33,356 nucleotides of DNA from Streptomyces longispororuber (lineage in GTDB: Bacteria > Actinomycetota > Actinomycetes > Streptomycetales > Streptomycetaceae): the NCBI RefSeq assembly GCF_024448165.1, contig NZ_JAMOLN010000114.1:1-33356 (forward strand). Reading direction: 5' to 3'. The translations under genes and the position numbers were made by a program. Positions 23,573 through 32,179 of the stretch are shown one piece after another. How positions within the stretch are numbered: position 1 is the first letter of the stretch; the number at the start of each line of letters is the position of its first letter. Under the pieces are notes generated by a model, which was not told the origin of the DNA, did no database searches, and saw only the letters and a program-made list of their open reading frames with translations.

Positions 23573-25993
23573 CTAGTCGCGCAGCAGGTCCGGAACCCCC
23601 TGCGCATCGGGCTCGTCGCGGTCCGCCGAGACGACCGTGAGCTGCTGGGTCGCCCGGGTCAGCGCGACGTACAGGACCCGCAGACCGGCCGGGGACTCGT
23701 CGGCGATCTCCGCCGGGGAGACCACGATCGTGGCGTCGTACTCCAGGCCCTTGGCCTCCAGCGAGCCCAGCGCCACCACGCGCTCGCCGAGCCCGGCCAG
23801 CCAGCGGGCCGCCTCCGCGCGGCGGTTCATCGCCACGACGACGCCGACCGTGCCGTCGACCCGGTCGAGCAGCCGTGCGGCCTCCTCGCGGACCGTGCTG
23901 CCGAGCCGGTCCCCGACGACCGTGAAGCGCGGCTCCACGCCCGTCGAGCGGACCGCGGACGGGGACTGCGAGCCCGGCATCGCCAGCGCCAGCACCTTCG
24001 CCGCGAGGTCGGCGATCTCGGACGGGTTGCGGTAGTTGACGGTCAGCGTGAAGCGGCGCCGCGGGCGGCTGCCGAGGGCCTCGTCACGGGCCTCGGCAGC
24101 CTCGTCCGGGGTCGACCACGAGGACTGCGCCGGGTCGCCGACGATCGTCCAGGTGGCGTGCCGGCCGCGGCGGCCGACCATCCGCCACTGCATGGGCGTC
24201 AGGTCCTGCGCCTCGTCGACGATGACGTGCGCGTACTCGGTGCGCTCCTGCGCGAGGCGCTCGGCGCGCTCGTACTGGGTCTCCTCGCGCACGGGCATCA
24301 GCTCGTCCAGGCCCGTGAGCTGGTCCAGCGGGTCGTACTCGCGCTTCTTCCGCGGGCGGGCCGGGGTGCCGAGGACGGCGTTCAGCTCGTCGAGGAGGGC
24401 GACGTCGTGGACCGAGAGGGCGTCCCGCTTCAGGGACCGGGCGAGCTTGCGCACCTCGCCCGGGTTCAGGATGCGGCGGGCCCAGCGGCCCAGGCGCTTC
24501 TCGTCGGCCATCGCGGCGAGCACCGAGCGCGGCGTCAGTTCGGGCCACCACGCGTCGAGGAACCGGATGAAGTCGTCCTCGCCCGTGATGTCGTCGTCGA
24601 AGGACGAGCGCAGCTCGGCGGCGAGTTCGGGGTCGGTGTGGCGGCTGCCGGCGCCCGACTGGCTCCAGAGCGCGTCCAGCAGGAGCTTGCGGGCGCGCGG
24701 CCGCAGGTGGTTCACGGGGGCCGTGCCGCTCAGCGCCGCGTGCCGGATGCGGTTCAGCTGGTCGGACTCCAGCTCCAGGCGGCGGCCGAAGGCGACCACG
24801 CGCAGGCGGCTCGTGGTGACGGCGGCCGTCGCCCCGGCCGCGTCGTCGGCCTCGTCGGCCTCGTCGTCGCCGAAGGCCAGCTGCCCGTCGCCGCCGGACG
24901 CGGGCGAAGGCGGCGGGACCGGCGACTCCAGCGCGCCGCGGGCCGCCTTGCGCAGCACCTTCAGCATCCGCGACGAACCCTTCACCCGGGCCACCGCGGG
25001 GCTGTCGTACTCCGTGGCCTCCGCGCCGTCGACCAGGGAGCCGACCGCGCGGATCGCGACCTGGCCCTCCTCGCCGAGCGAGGGCAGCACACCCTCCGTG
25101 TACGCGACCAGGAGCGGGGTCGGCGAGACGATCAGGATGCCGCCCGCGTAGCGGCGGCGGTCCTGGTACAGGAGGTACGCGGCGCGGTGCAGCGCCACCG
25201 CCGTCTTGCCCGTGCCGGGACCGCCCTCCACGTACGTCACCGACGCGGCGGGGGCCCGGATGACCAGGTCCTGCTCGGCCTGGATGGAGGCGACGATGTC
25301 GCGCATCGAGTGGCTGCGGGCCTGGCCGAGCGCGGCCATCAGGGCGCCGTCGCCGATCGCGGGCAGCGTCTCGCCGTCCAGGTACGCGGTCAGCTCGGGA
25401 CGCATCAGGTCGTCCTCGACGCCGAGCACCTTGCGGCCCTTGGAGCGGATGACGCGGCGGCGCACGACGCGGCCCGGGTCGACCGGGGTCGACCGGTAGA
25501 AGGGCGCGGCGGCCGGGGCGCGCCAGTCGATGACGAGCGGCGAGTAGTCGGCGTCCAGGACGCCGATGCGGCCGATGTGCAGCGTCTCGGCGATGTCGGC
25601 CGTGTTGTCGGCGCGGACGGCCCCCTCGGCCGGCTCGACGGCGGTGTACGCGCCGTCGGGACCCTTCTTGCCGTCCTTGCCGAGCAGCAGGTCGATCCGG
25701 CCGAACAGGAAGTCCTCGAACTCGTTGTTGAGCCGGTTGAGGTGGATGCCCGCGCGGAACACCTGGGCGTCCCGCTCGGCGAGCGCGCCGGGCGTGCCGA
25801 CCTGGCCGCGCTTGGCGGCGTCGTCCATCAGGAACTCCGCCTCGTGGATCTTCTCCTCGAGGCGGCGGTAGACGGCGTCGAGATGATCCTGTTCGACACC
25901 GATCTCGCGGTCACGCACGGAGTCCGCGGCGGATCGGGCCGCGGCGTTCCTCCCGCGGTCCACCGTCGAATCGTGCTGAGCCTGAGCGGCCAC
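23573..25993 (-). CDS. helD: HelD-type SF1 helicase, RNA polymerase recycling factor (806 aa)
   Basis: UvrD/Rep-like ATPase of the HelD family, which binds RNA polymerase and frees it from DNA or stalled complexes. An N-terminal charged coiled-coil arm (about 30-100) is followed by Walker A GGPGTGKT (257-264), a long insertion domain rich in acidic and Arg residues (about 350-590), Walker B VDEAQD (592-597), GDPAQS (619-624), YRNP (654-657), EAKGLEYD (746-753) and motif VI VALTRA (776-781). All ATPase motifs are intact. The length suits actinobacterial (class II) HelD. Start GTG at 25993 after AAGGGGG. Related HelR proteins give rifampicin tolerance, but I see no rifamycin-associated element in its 81-base upstream gap. 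No obvious co-transcribed partner, though sigU/rsuA lie just upstream. Confidence 0.92.
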   Translation of the reverse strand: MAAQAQHDSTVDRGRNAAARSAADSVRDREIGVEQDHLDAVYRRLEEKIHEAEFLMDDAAKRGQVGTPGALAERDAQVFRAGIHLNRLNNEFEDFLFGRIDLLLGKDGKKGPDGAYTAVEPAEGAVRADNTADIAETLHIGRIGVLDADYSPLVIDWRAPAAAPFYRSTPVDPGRVVRRRVIRSKGRKVLGVEDDLMRPELTAYLDGETLPAIGDGALMAALGQARSHSMRDIVASIQAEQDLVIRAPAASVTYVEGGPGTGKTAVALHRAAYLLYQDRRRYAGGILIVSPTPLLVAYTEGVLPSLGEEGQVAIRAVGSLVDGAEATEYDSPAVARVKGSSRMLKVLRKAARGALESPVPPPSPASGGDGQLAFGDDEADEADDAAGATAAVTTSRLRVVAFGRRLELESDQLNRIRHAALSGTAPVNHLRPRARKLLLDALWSQSGAGSRHTDPELAAELRSSFDDDITGEDDFIRFLDAWWPELTPRSVLAAMADEKRLGRWARRILNPGEVRKLARSLKRDALSVHDVALLDELNAVLGTPARPRKKREYDPLDQLTGLDELMPVREETQYERAERLAQERTEYAHVIVDEAQDLTPMQWRMVGRRGRHATWTIVGDPAQSSWSTPDEAAEARDEALGSRPRRRFTLTVNYRNPSEIADLAAKVLALAMPGSQSPSAVRSTGVEPRFTVVGDRLGSTVREEAARLLDRVDGTVGVVVAMNRRAEAARWLAGLGERVVALGSLEAKGLEYDATIVVSPAEIADESPAGLRVLYVALTRATQQLTVVSADRDEPDAQGVPDLLRD

Positions 25994-26074
25994 CGGGCCC
26001 CCTTCTGACGTGCTTGGGCAGCCGTCAAAGGTACGCGAAAAGGGCCCGGTCAGGCTACGTGCGGCGCGGAGGGG

Positions 26075-26869
26075 TCACGCGTTCACCTCCACGAGCCGCT
26101 TCCCGTCGAGCGTCTCCACCTCGAAGTGGTCGATCTGGTTGCGGTCGAGGGCCGCGCCGCCGTGCACGTACAGCGGGTACTTGGCGCTCTCGTGGGTGCT
26201 GTTGTCGATGCCGTAGCCCCACTTCGGGACGGCCCAGGTGGTGACCGTCTCGCGCTCGCCGTCCTTGCCGACCGCGATGAGCGAGCACTTCAGCGGGCCC
26301 TTGACGTTCTTCAGCTGCAGGACGGTGTGCGTCCCCCACGCCTTCTTCTCCATGCCGACGGTCGCGCTGACCTTCGTCGTCGGGTCGGTGGCCTGCACCT
26401 TCTCGTCCATGTGGTGGAAGAAGGCGTCCTCGGCGGGGCTGGTGGGGTGCGGGTCGCCCGCGACCGTTCCGGTGCCGCCGTCGTCCGTCACCGCCATCAC
26501 CGTCAGCGGGCCGCCGATGATCAGCGCGGCGGCGGCCGCCACCAGGTACAGGCCGCGGCGGCGCTTCTGCGCCCGCTTGCGGGCCACCTCGTCGGCCAGG
26601 GACTCGGCGAGGCGCGGGCTCGGGCGGGCCGCGAGCGACTCGCCGACCACCGGCGCGCCCCGCTCCCCCGGCAGATCGGCGAGCGCGGCGAGCATCGGCT
26701 CCATGCCCGCGAACTCCTCCAGCTGCCGCGCGCACAGCTCGCAGGTCGCCAGATGGGCCTCGAACGCGGTCGCCTCCGCGTCGTCGAGGATGCCCAGCGC
26801 GTAGGCGCCGACCGTCTCGTGCACATCGCCCGTGGGCCCGTGTCCGTACGGTCCGTGCGTCGATGTCAT
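26075..26869 (-). CDS. rsuA: anti-sigma factor with zinc-binding domain, cognate of SigU (264 aa)
   Basis: Membrane-bound anti-sigma factor. The cytoplasmic N-terminus carries a ZAS domain with H39-x3-C43-x2-C46 (HLATCELC) in the helix that grips an ECF sigma factor. A basic stretch (KRAQKRRR) precedes the single transmembrane helix at about 106-127, and the about 135-residue outside domain senses an unknown signal. Its ATG overlaps the sigma gene's TGA (ATGA), the usual sigma/anti-sigma coupling. Identification as RsuA rests on the sigma neighbour and the surrounding gene order. Confidence 0.9.
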   Translation of the reverse strand: MTSTHGPYGHGPTGDVHETVGAYALGILDDAEATAFEAHLATCELCARQLEEFAGMEPMLAALADLPGERGAPVVGESLAARPSPRLAESLADEVARKRAQKRRRGLYLVAAAAALIIGGPLTVMAVTDDGGTGTVAGDPHPTSPAEDAFFHHMDEKVQATDPTTKVSATVGMEKKAWGTHTVLQLKNVKGPLKCSLIAVGKDGERETVTTWAVPKWGYGIDNSTHESAKYPLYVHGGAALDRNQIDHFEVETLDGKRLVEVNA

Positions 26870-27441
26870 GCCGTCACCCCCCGCTCCTCCAGAGCCAGCT
26901 TCATCGAGCGCAGCGCGTAGAACACCCTGGAGCGCACCGTTCCGCTGGGGATGCCGAGCGTCTCGGCCGCCTCATTGACCGTACGCCCCTTGAAATAGGT
27001 CTCGACCAGCACTTCCCGGTGGGCCGGGGTGAGGTCCTCCAGGGCATCGGACAGCGTCATCAGCCACAGCGCCTTGTCGATCTCGTCCTCCGCGGGGATG
27101 ACCTCCAGCGGCGACGGGTCGACCTCCTGCGGCCGGGCCTGCCGGCTGCGGTGGCCGTCGATGACGATCCGTCGGGCGACCGTCACCAGCCAGGGGCGTA
27201 CCGAACCGGTCGCTCGGTTGAGCTGGCCGGCGTTCTTCCAGGCACGGATGAGCGTCTCCTGCACGACGTCCTCCGCGCGCTGCCGGTCCCCCGCCACGAG
27301 CCGGAGCACATAGGCCAGGAGCGGCCGCGCGTGCTCGGCGTAGAGCGCGCGCATCAGCTCCTCGTCCGGCTCGGGGGGCCGGGGCGCACGATGTCGGGCC
27401 CGGGGCGGGCGTTCATCGGCCACGGCGGAATCCTTGCGCAC
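26866..27441 (-). CDS. sigU: ECF RNA polymerase sigma factor SigU (191 aa)
   Basis: Extracytoplasmic-function sigma factor with only regions 2 and 4. Region 2 is about residues 33-100 (LLAYVLRLVAGDRQRAEDVVQ ... WLVTVARRIVIDGHR); region 4 is about 132-186 (LTPAHREVLVETYF, helix-turn-helix GIPSGTVRSRVFYAL). The GTG start at 27441 has GGAGG five bases upstream. It forms an operon with the anti-sigma gene. In S. coelicolor SigU is held by RsuA, and its release blocks aerial growth and alters secretion; that is known of the family, not shown here. A candidate autoregulated promoter lies at 27506-27533. Confidence 0.9.
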   Translation of the reverse strand: MRKDSAVADERPPRARHRAPRPPEPDEELMRALYAEHARPLLAYVLRLVAGDRQRAEDVVQETLIRAWKNAGQLNRATGSVRPWLVTVARRIVIDGHRSRQARPQEVDPSPLEVIPAEDEIDKALWLMTLSDALEDLTPAHREVLVETYFKGRTVNEAAETLGIPSGTVRSRVFYALRSMKLALEERGVTA

Positions 27442-27505
27442 GCCTACCTCCGGTGTCCCCAGTTCGACGATCCGGCCACGTCTTTTCGGCTGGGCTCACG
27501 GAGTT

Positions 27506-27533
27506 GATACGCAGACGAACTCGCGGATGTTCA
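27506..27533 (-). promoter_or_regulatory. candidate ECF-type promoter of sigU
   Basis: On the - strand TGAAC (27529-27533) and CGTATC (27506-27511) are separated by 17 bases, resembling the AAC-type -35 and CGT-type -10 of ECF promoters, which are usually autoregulated. The -10 sits about 65 bases before the sigU start codon. Confidence 0.4.
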
Positions 27534-27554
27534 ACGGGCGTTGTGGCGCTCGTC

Positions 27555-28145
27555 TCACGCCCGGGCGAGGGCCGCCCTGCGCCGGTGCCTGGCCACCCGC
27601 TCCCGGTTGCCGCAGACCTCGCTGGAGCACCAGCGGCGGCGCCGGCCCCGGGAGGTGTCCAGGTAGATGAGGCTGCAGTTGTCGCCCTCGCACTGGCGCA
27701 GACAGCCGCGCACGGCCGGGTCGGTGAGCAGGTCGACGGCGTCCCGGGCGACCGCGGCGAGCAGGGCCGGACAGCCGGGGGCGGTCTGCAGGGAGCGGGC
27801 GAGGGTGCCGTCGGAGGCGCGGACGGCACAGGGCGTCGGCGGGGCGGCGCGGGCCAGCAGGTTGACACGTTCCAGAGCGGCGGGGGCGGGCCGGCCCGCC
27901 AGCTCGCCGCGCACCAACTGGCCGATGTGGCCACGCAGTTCACGGAACGCGGCGAGCCAGGCCGGGGCGCAGACGGGCGGCGGGACGGTGTCGGGGACGA
28001 GTCCGGCGCCGACGAGCCAGGCGCGCAACAGGTCGGGGGAGGTGAGGCGTTCGTCGGGGTGTGCGGTGGCGACCAGGTCCAGGCAGAGGCGTCCGGAGTC
28101 GAACCGCAGCTCGTGGAGATAGGGCCCTGTGGGTACTGCTGCCAT
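27555..28145 (-). CDS. CGNR zinc-finger/ABATE domain putative transcription regulator (196 aa)
   Basis: The N-terminal part (about 10-130) matches the ABATE domain, which is predicted to bind a stress-related ligand. The C-terminus is a CGNR zinc finger, C152-x4-C157 ... C173-x4-C178-G-N-R, followed by an Arg-rich helix that would contact DNA. Targets are unknown. The start ATG at 28145 (MAAVPTGPYL) has a GAGG site that is unusually close to it. It lies 53 bases after the GNAT gene on the same strand, so they may share a transcript. Confidence 0.88.
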   Translation of the reverse strand: MAAVPTGPYLHELRFDSGRLCLDLVATAHPDERLTSPDLLRAWLVGAGLVPDTVPPPVCAPAWLAAFRELRGHIGQLVRGELAGRPAPAALERVNLLARAAPPTPCAVRASDGTLARSLQTAPGCPALLAAVARDAVDLLTDPAVRGCLRQCEGDNCSLIYLDTSRGRRRRWCSSEVCGNRERVARHRRRAALARA

Positions 28146-28198
28146 GTCCTCTACAGTGCCCGCCCACGCGCGGAGCCGGAACCCCCGGTGCCGCACCG

Positions 28199-28732
28199 CT
28201 ACTTGGGGACGTTCGGCGGGGGATCGTCGTGCAGGATGCGCTGGAAGAGGATGTGGTCGCGCCATTCGCCGTCGATGTGCAGGTACTGGGGCGCGCGGCC
28301 GTACTCGGTGAAACCGCACTTGGCGAGGACCCGCTGGGACGCCGTGTTGTCGACGAGGGTGCCGGCCTCGATGCGGTGCAGGCCCAGCTCGTCGCGGCCG
28401 ATCCGGGCGATCTCCTCGACCGCGGCGGGGATCAGGCCGCGGCCCCGGTACGCGGCGTCGACCCAGTAGCCGAGGCTCGCGCTGCACAGCGGGCCCAGCA
28501 CGATGCTGGTGATCATGAGGCGGCCGACGACCAGCTCGCCGTCGAAGAGCAGCCACGTCACGCTGTTCGGCTGCGTGAGGCGCTCCAACTGCCCGTCGGC
28601 CGTGTAGTACTCCGGGTCCCGGTGGGGATCGATCGGGCGCAGGTGCTCCAGGTTGCGGACCGTGGCGTCGGCGAGGGCCTGCGCATCGGCGGGGACGCCC
28701 CGGCGCAGGTCGATGTCGGGAGTGATCAGCAT
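28199..28732 (-). CDS. GNAT acetyltransferase, RimJ/RimL type (177 aa)
   Basis: Transfers acetyl from acetyl-CoA to an amino group, probably of a protein N-terminus or small molecule. The acetyl-CoA loop is seen as YRGRGLIPAAVEEI, preceded by LGYWVDAAYRGRG, and the end has HRIEAGTLVDNTASQRVLAKCGF, both typical of the RimJ/RimL (Acetyltransf_3) group. The ATG at 28732 (MLITPDIDLRR) gives the usual family length; longer in-frame starts add non-family sequence. No clear ribosome site is visible. It is divergent from the DUF1772 gene across 100 bases. Confidence 0.9.
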   Translation of the reverse strand: MLITPDIDLRRGVPADAQALADATVRNLEHLRPIDPHRDPEYYTADGQLERLTQPNSVTWLLFDGELVVGRLMITSIVLGPLCSASLGYWVDAAYRGRGLIPAAVEEIARIGRDELGLHRIEAGTLVDNTASQRVLAKCGFTEYGRAPQYLHIDGEWRDHILFQRILHDDPPPNVPK

Positions 28733-28832
28733 GTCCGTACGGTACGCGCGGGCGAGGGACGGTGGACGCTCGCGTATGGGAATGCGCGGATCGACGATGT
28801 CGGGGCGGACGGCCCTCGTCTTGACTGGTCGC

Positions 28833-29336
28833 ATGACGACAGCGAAGCGTTTCACGGGATGGGTGCTGGGGGCGGCCACGGTCGCCATGGGTCTGATGGC
28901 GGGCTCGTTCTACGTGTTCGGCTGCGCGGTGATGCCCGCGCTGGCCCGCAGCGACGACCGTACGTACATCGAGGTGATGCAGAACATCAACGACGTCATC
29001 CAGAACCCGGTGTTCTTCCTCGGCTTCATCGGGGCGCTGCTGCTCACGGGCGCGGCGGTCTGGCGGCTGCGCCACGAACGGGCGCTGCGCTCCTGGGTGG
29101 TGGTCGCGCTGGTCCTGTACGGGGTGGCGTTCGTGCTGACGTCCGGGGTGAACGTGCCGCTCAACGACGCGCTGGCGCAGGCCGGCGACCCGGCGCGGAT
29201 CGCCGATCCGGCCCGGGTGCGGGACCGGTTCGAGGGGCCGTGGGTGGCGTGGAACGTGGTGCGGGCCGTGCTGTGCACCGGTGCGCTCGGCTGCCTGGTG
29301 CGGGGACTCGTGGTGTGGGGGCGGCGGGCGCGGTGA
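28833..29336 (+). CDS. DUF1772 (anthrone oxygenase-like) membrane protein (167 aa)
   Basis: Small integral membrane protein with four hydrophobic helices (about 10-30, 58-78, 85-105, 140-160). The motif NVPLNDAL with a following long loop and FEGPWVAWNVVR is typical of DUF1772 proteins, which include fungal-type anthrone oxygenase relatives; most bacterial members have no known function. ATG at 28833 without a clear ribosome site. It ends 22 bases from the end of the convergent nnaR gene. Confidence 0.85.
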   Translation: MTTAKRFTGWVLGAATVAMGLMAGSFYVFGCAVMPALARSDDRTYIEVMQNINDVIQNPVFFLGFIGALLLTGAAVWRLRHERALRSWVVVALVLYGVAFVLTSGVNVPLNDALAQAGDPARIADPARVRDRFEGPWVAWNVVRAVLCTGALGCLVRGLVVWGRRAR

Positions 29337-29357
29337 GCCACCGCGCCGCGAACTCCC

Positions 29358-30518
29358 TCAGTCGTCCGCGTACTTGGCGTCCGCCGCCGGGTCCAGCGCG
29401 AGCCGGTAGCCGCGCTTCACCACGGTCTGGATCAGCTTCGGGGTGCCGAGAGCGGAGCGCAGACGGGCCATCGCCGTCTCCACCGCGTGCTCGTCGCGGC
29501 CCGCGCCGGGCAGCGCGCGCAGCAGCTCCGCCCGTGCCACCACCCAGCCGGGCCGCCGGGCCAGCGAGCGCAGCAGCGCCATCCCGGCGGGCGGCACCGG
29601 GCGCAGCGCCCCGTCGACCAGGACCGCGTGACCGCGGATCTCGACGCGGTGTCCGGCGACCGGGAGCGTACGGGCCCGGGACGGCAGTTCCTGGCAGAGC
29701 AGCTGGACCAGCGGGCCGAGCCGGAACCGCTCCGGCTGCACGGTGTCCACGCCGTGCGCCTGCAGCGGCAGCGCCGTCACCGGGCCGACGCAGGCCGGGA
29801 CCACGTCGTGGTGCAGGGCCGCGAGCAGTTCGGGCAGCAGGCCCCGCTCCTCGGCCCGGTTCAGCAGCGACACCGCCGCCGGGGCCGAGGTGAAGGTCAG
29901 CGCGTCCACGCTCCGCGAAACCGTCGCGTCGAGCAGCCGGTCCACCGGGCCGATGTCCTCCGGCGGCATCCACCGGTAGACGGGGACGCCCACCACTTCG
30001 GCGCCCGCCTCGCGCAGCGCCTCCACGAAGCCGGGCAGCGGCTCCCCGTGCAGCTGGACGGCCACGCGCCGCCCCTGGACGCCCTCGGCGAGCAGCCGCT
30101 CCAGGACCTCCGCCATCGACTCGGACGACGGCGACCACTCCTCGGTCAGGCCCGCGGCCCGGATCGCGCCCTTGACCTTCGGCCCGCGCGCGAGCAGTTC
30201 GACACCGCGCAGCCGGTCCAGGAGGGCGTCGCCCAGGCCCCAGCCGTCGGCCGCCTCGACCCAGCCGCGGAACCCGATGGCGGTCGTGGCGACCACCACG
30301 TCGGGCGCGTGGTCGAGCAACTCCTTCGTCGCGGCGAGGAGTTCGCTGTCGTCGGCGAGCGGCACGATGCGCAGGGCGGGTGCGTGCTGCACCGCCGCGC
30401 CGCGCCGCCGCAGCAGCGCCCCGAGCTCGTCCGCGCGACGGGCGGCGGTCACGCCGACGGTGAACCCCGCGAGCGGGCCGTGGGCCTGCTCGGGGGCGGA
30501 CTGCTGTGGTTCGTACAT
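29358..30518 (-). CDS. nnaR: HemD-like regulator of nitrate/nitrite assimilation with C-terminal winged helix (386 aa)
   Basis: Residues about 14-265 fold like uroporphyrinogen-III synthase (two Rossmann-like lobes, TTAIGFRGWVEA and TFTSAPAAVSLL). Residues about 285-375 are an OmpR/PhoB-type DNA-binding winged helix ending TVVKRGYRL. This two-domain fusion beside narK matches NnaR (SCO2958) of S. coelicolor, a GlnR-controlled regulator of nitrate and nitrite assimilation, and Rv0260c near narK3 in mycobacteria. It was first labelled HemD, but the context argues for regulation rather than haem synthesis. It lies 149 bases downstream of narK, same strand. Confidence 0.92.
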   Translation of the reverse strand: MYEPQQSAPEQAHGPLAGFTVGVTAARRADELGALLRRRGAAVQHAPALRIVPLADDSELLAATKELLDHAPDVVVATTAIGFRGWVEAADGWGLGDALLDRLRGVELLARGPKVKGAIRAAGLTEEWSPSSESMAEVLERLLAEGVQGRRVAVQLHGEPLPGFVEALREAGAEVVGVPVYRWMPPEDIGPVDRLLDATVSRSVDALTFTSAPAAVSLLNRAEERGLLPELLAALHHDVVPACVGPVTALPLQAHGVDTVQPERFRLGPLVQLLCQELPSRARTLPVAGHRVEIRGHAVLVDGALRPVPPAGMALLRSLARRPGWVVARAELLRALPGAGRDEHAVETAMARLRSALGTPKLIQTVVKRGYRLALDPAADAKYADD

Positions 30519-30640
30519 GCTCGTTCTCGTCCCGCTCGACGGTCGTCCCGTGCACTGGTCGTGCTGTCGTTCGTGCTGCCGTGGCTCTCCTGGCGTCGTC
30601 CGAGCCTGTCAACAACCCGTGACGGGCCCGGATCCACATG

Positions 30641-30656
30641 ATTGCGTACGTGTTAC
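30641..30656 (-). promoter_or_regulatory. possible GlnR box upstream of nnaR
   Basis: On the - strand GTAAC-n6-GCAAT, an approximate match to the GlnR half-site pair (gTnAC-n6-GaAAC), about 123 bases before nnaR. The first half is exact; the second matches three of five. A TTGACA hexamer lies between it and the gene. Confidence 0.35.
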
Positions 30657-30667
30657 GTGCGGGTCGC

Positions 30668-32017
30668 TCACACCTCCGCGTAGCTGAGCTGCGGCTTTGC
30701 CTCGGCCGTCGGTGCGGCGACGGAGCGGGCGGCCGACCGGCGAAGGTATACGGCCCAGGTGACCACGAAGCACGCCCCGTAGAAGACCAGGAAGGACACG
30801 AAGGCGCCGGTGCCGGTGCCCGCCGTCTGGAAGGACTGGCGGAAGGCCAGGTTGATGCCGAGTCCGCCGAGTGCCCCGACCGCGCCGATCAACCCCATCG
30901 ACGCGCCCGACAGGCGCCGCCCGTACGCCGCGGCCTCCTCCCCCGTGAGCCCGGTGGCGAGCGCCTTGGCCTGGAAGATGCCGGGGATCATCTTGTACGT
31001 GGACCCGTTGCCGAGGCCGCTCAGCACGAACACCACGATGAACGCGACCGTGAACAGGGCCAGCGACTTCTGCACCGACGCCAGGATCACCACCCCGGTC
31101 GCCGCCGCCATCGCCACGAAGTTCCACAGCGTGATGCGCGCCCCGCCGAACCGGTCCGCGAGCCGGCCGCCGACCGGACGGATCAGCGAGCCGAGCAGCG
31201 GGCCGATGAACGTGACGCCCGCCGCCTGCAGCGGGGTGCGGCCGAACTGGGTCTGCAGGACGAGCCCGAAGGCGAACGAGTAGCCGATGAACGAGCCGAA
31301 GGTGCCGATGTAGAGGAACGCCATGATCCAGGTGTGCACGTCCCGGGCGGCGTCCTTGGCGGCACCGGTGTCGTTCTTGACGGTGGCCAGGCTGTCCATG
31401 AACAGGGCCGCGCAGACCGCCGAGACGACGATCAGCGGGATGTAGATCCCGAGCAGGACGCGCGGGCCGCCGCCCGCGCCGATGACGGCGAGCGCGATCA
31501 GCTGGATGACGGGGACGCCGATGTTGCCGCCGCCCGCGTTCAGTCCGAGCGCCCAGCCCTTCTTCCGCATCGGGAAGAAGGAGTTGATGTTGGTCATGGA
31601 GGAGGCGAAGTTGCCGCCGCCGACGCCGGTGAGCGCCGCGCACACCATGAACGTGCTGTACGAGGTGCCCGGCTCCATCACGGCGAACGCGGCGATCGAC
31701 GGCACGAGCAGCATGCTCGCCGCGATGACCGTCCAGGCGCGGCCGCCGAAGACGGCGACGGCGAAGGTGTAGGGCACGCGGGCGAAGGCGCCGACGAGCG
31801 TGGCCATGGAGACGAGGAAGAACTTCCCCGCCGGGTCGATGCCGTACTCGGGTCCCATGAACAGGACCATGACCGACCACAGGGTCCACACGGAGAACCC
31901 GATGTGTTCGGACAGGATGGAGAAGACGAGATTGCGCCGGGCCACCCTCGCGCCCGTCCTCTCCCAGAACGCCTCGTCCTCGGGATCCCACTGTTCGATC
32001 CAGCTCCGGCCGGCCAT
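30668..32017 (-). CDS. narK: nitrate/nitrite MFS transporter NarK (449 aa)
   Basis: Major-facilitator membrane protein with 12 predicted helices that moves nitrate in and/or nitrite out. Both nitrate-signature stretches are present: GGGNFASSMTNINSFFP and LGLNAGGGNIGVPVIQ. The cytoplasmic N-terminus reads WIEQWDPEDEAFW, as in actinobacterial NarK. The ATG at 32017 has TGGAGG six bases upstream and is preferred to the GTG at 32035. Next gene downstream is its regulator nnaR; a shared transcript is possible but the 149-base gap with a -35-like hexamer suggests nnaR has its own promoter. Confidence 0.94.
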   Translation of the reverse strand: MAGRSWIEQWDPEDEAFWERTGARVARRNLVFSILSEHIGFSVWTLWSVMVLFMGPEYGIDPAGKFFLVSMATLVGAFARVPYTFAVAVFGGRAWTVIAASMLLVPSIAAFAVMEPGTSYSTFMVCAALTGVGGGNFASSMTNINSFFPMRKKGWALGLNAGGGNIGVPVIQLIALAVIGAGGGPRVLLGIYIPLIVVSAVCAALFMDSLATVKNDTGAAKDAARDVHTWIMAFLYIGTFGSFIGYSFAFGLVLQTQFGRTPLQAAGVTFIGPLLGSLIRPVGGRLADRFGGARITLWNFVAMAAATGVVILASVQKSLALFTVAFIVVFVLSGLGNGSTYKMIPGIFQAKALATGLTGEEAAAYGRRLSGASMGLIGAVGALGGLGINLAFRQSFQTAGTGTGAFVSFLVFYGACFVVTWAVYLRRSAARSVAAPTAEAKPQLSYAEV

Positions 32018-32142
32018 CTGACGCCTCCAGGTCACGGTTCACTGCTCTTGCGACCGAAGGTAGGGAGGCCGGATTTCCGGGCTGTGGCGTGGAGTGACCG
32101 TCGGGGAACGTTGCTCTCACCTGCCCGCCGGGCGGGTGGTGA

Positions 32143-32174
32143 GGCCCGGGGGCGGCCGATGCCTCCCCCGGGCC
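32143..32174 (-). terminator. hairpin terminator after the acyltransferase gene
   Basis: Perfect 10-bp stem GGCCCGGGGG/CCCCCGGGCC with a 12-base loop, starting five bases after the stop codon. No T-run. Confidence 0.6.
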
Positions 32175-32179
32175 GGGCG

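Noticed and set aside
23507..26008. 833-codon open frame on the + strand over helD
   Set aside because: Mirror of the helD reading frame; no recognisable motif, while helD has all helicase motifs.
32018..32142. GlnR box in front of narK
   Set aside because: GTCAC and GAAAT occur but with the wrong spacing; no acceptable pair of half-sites.
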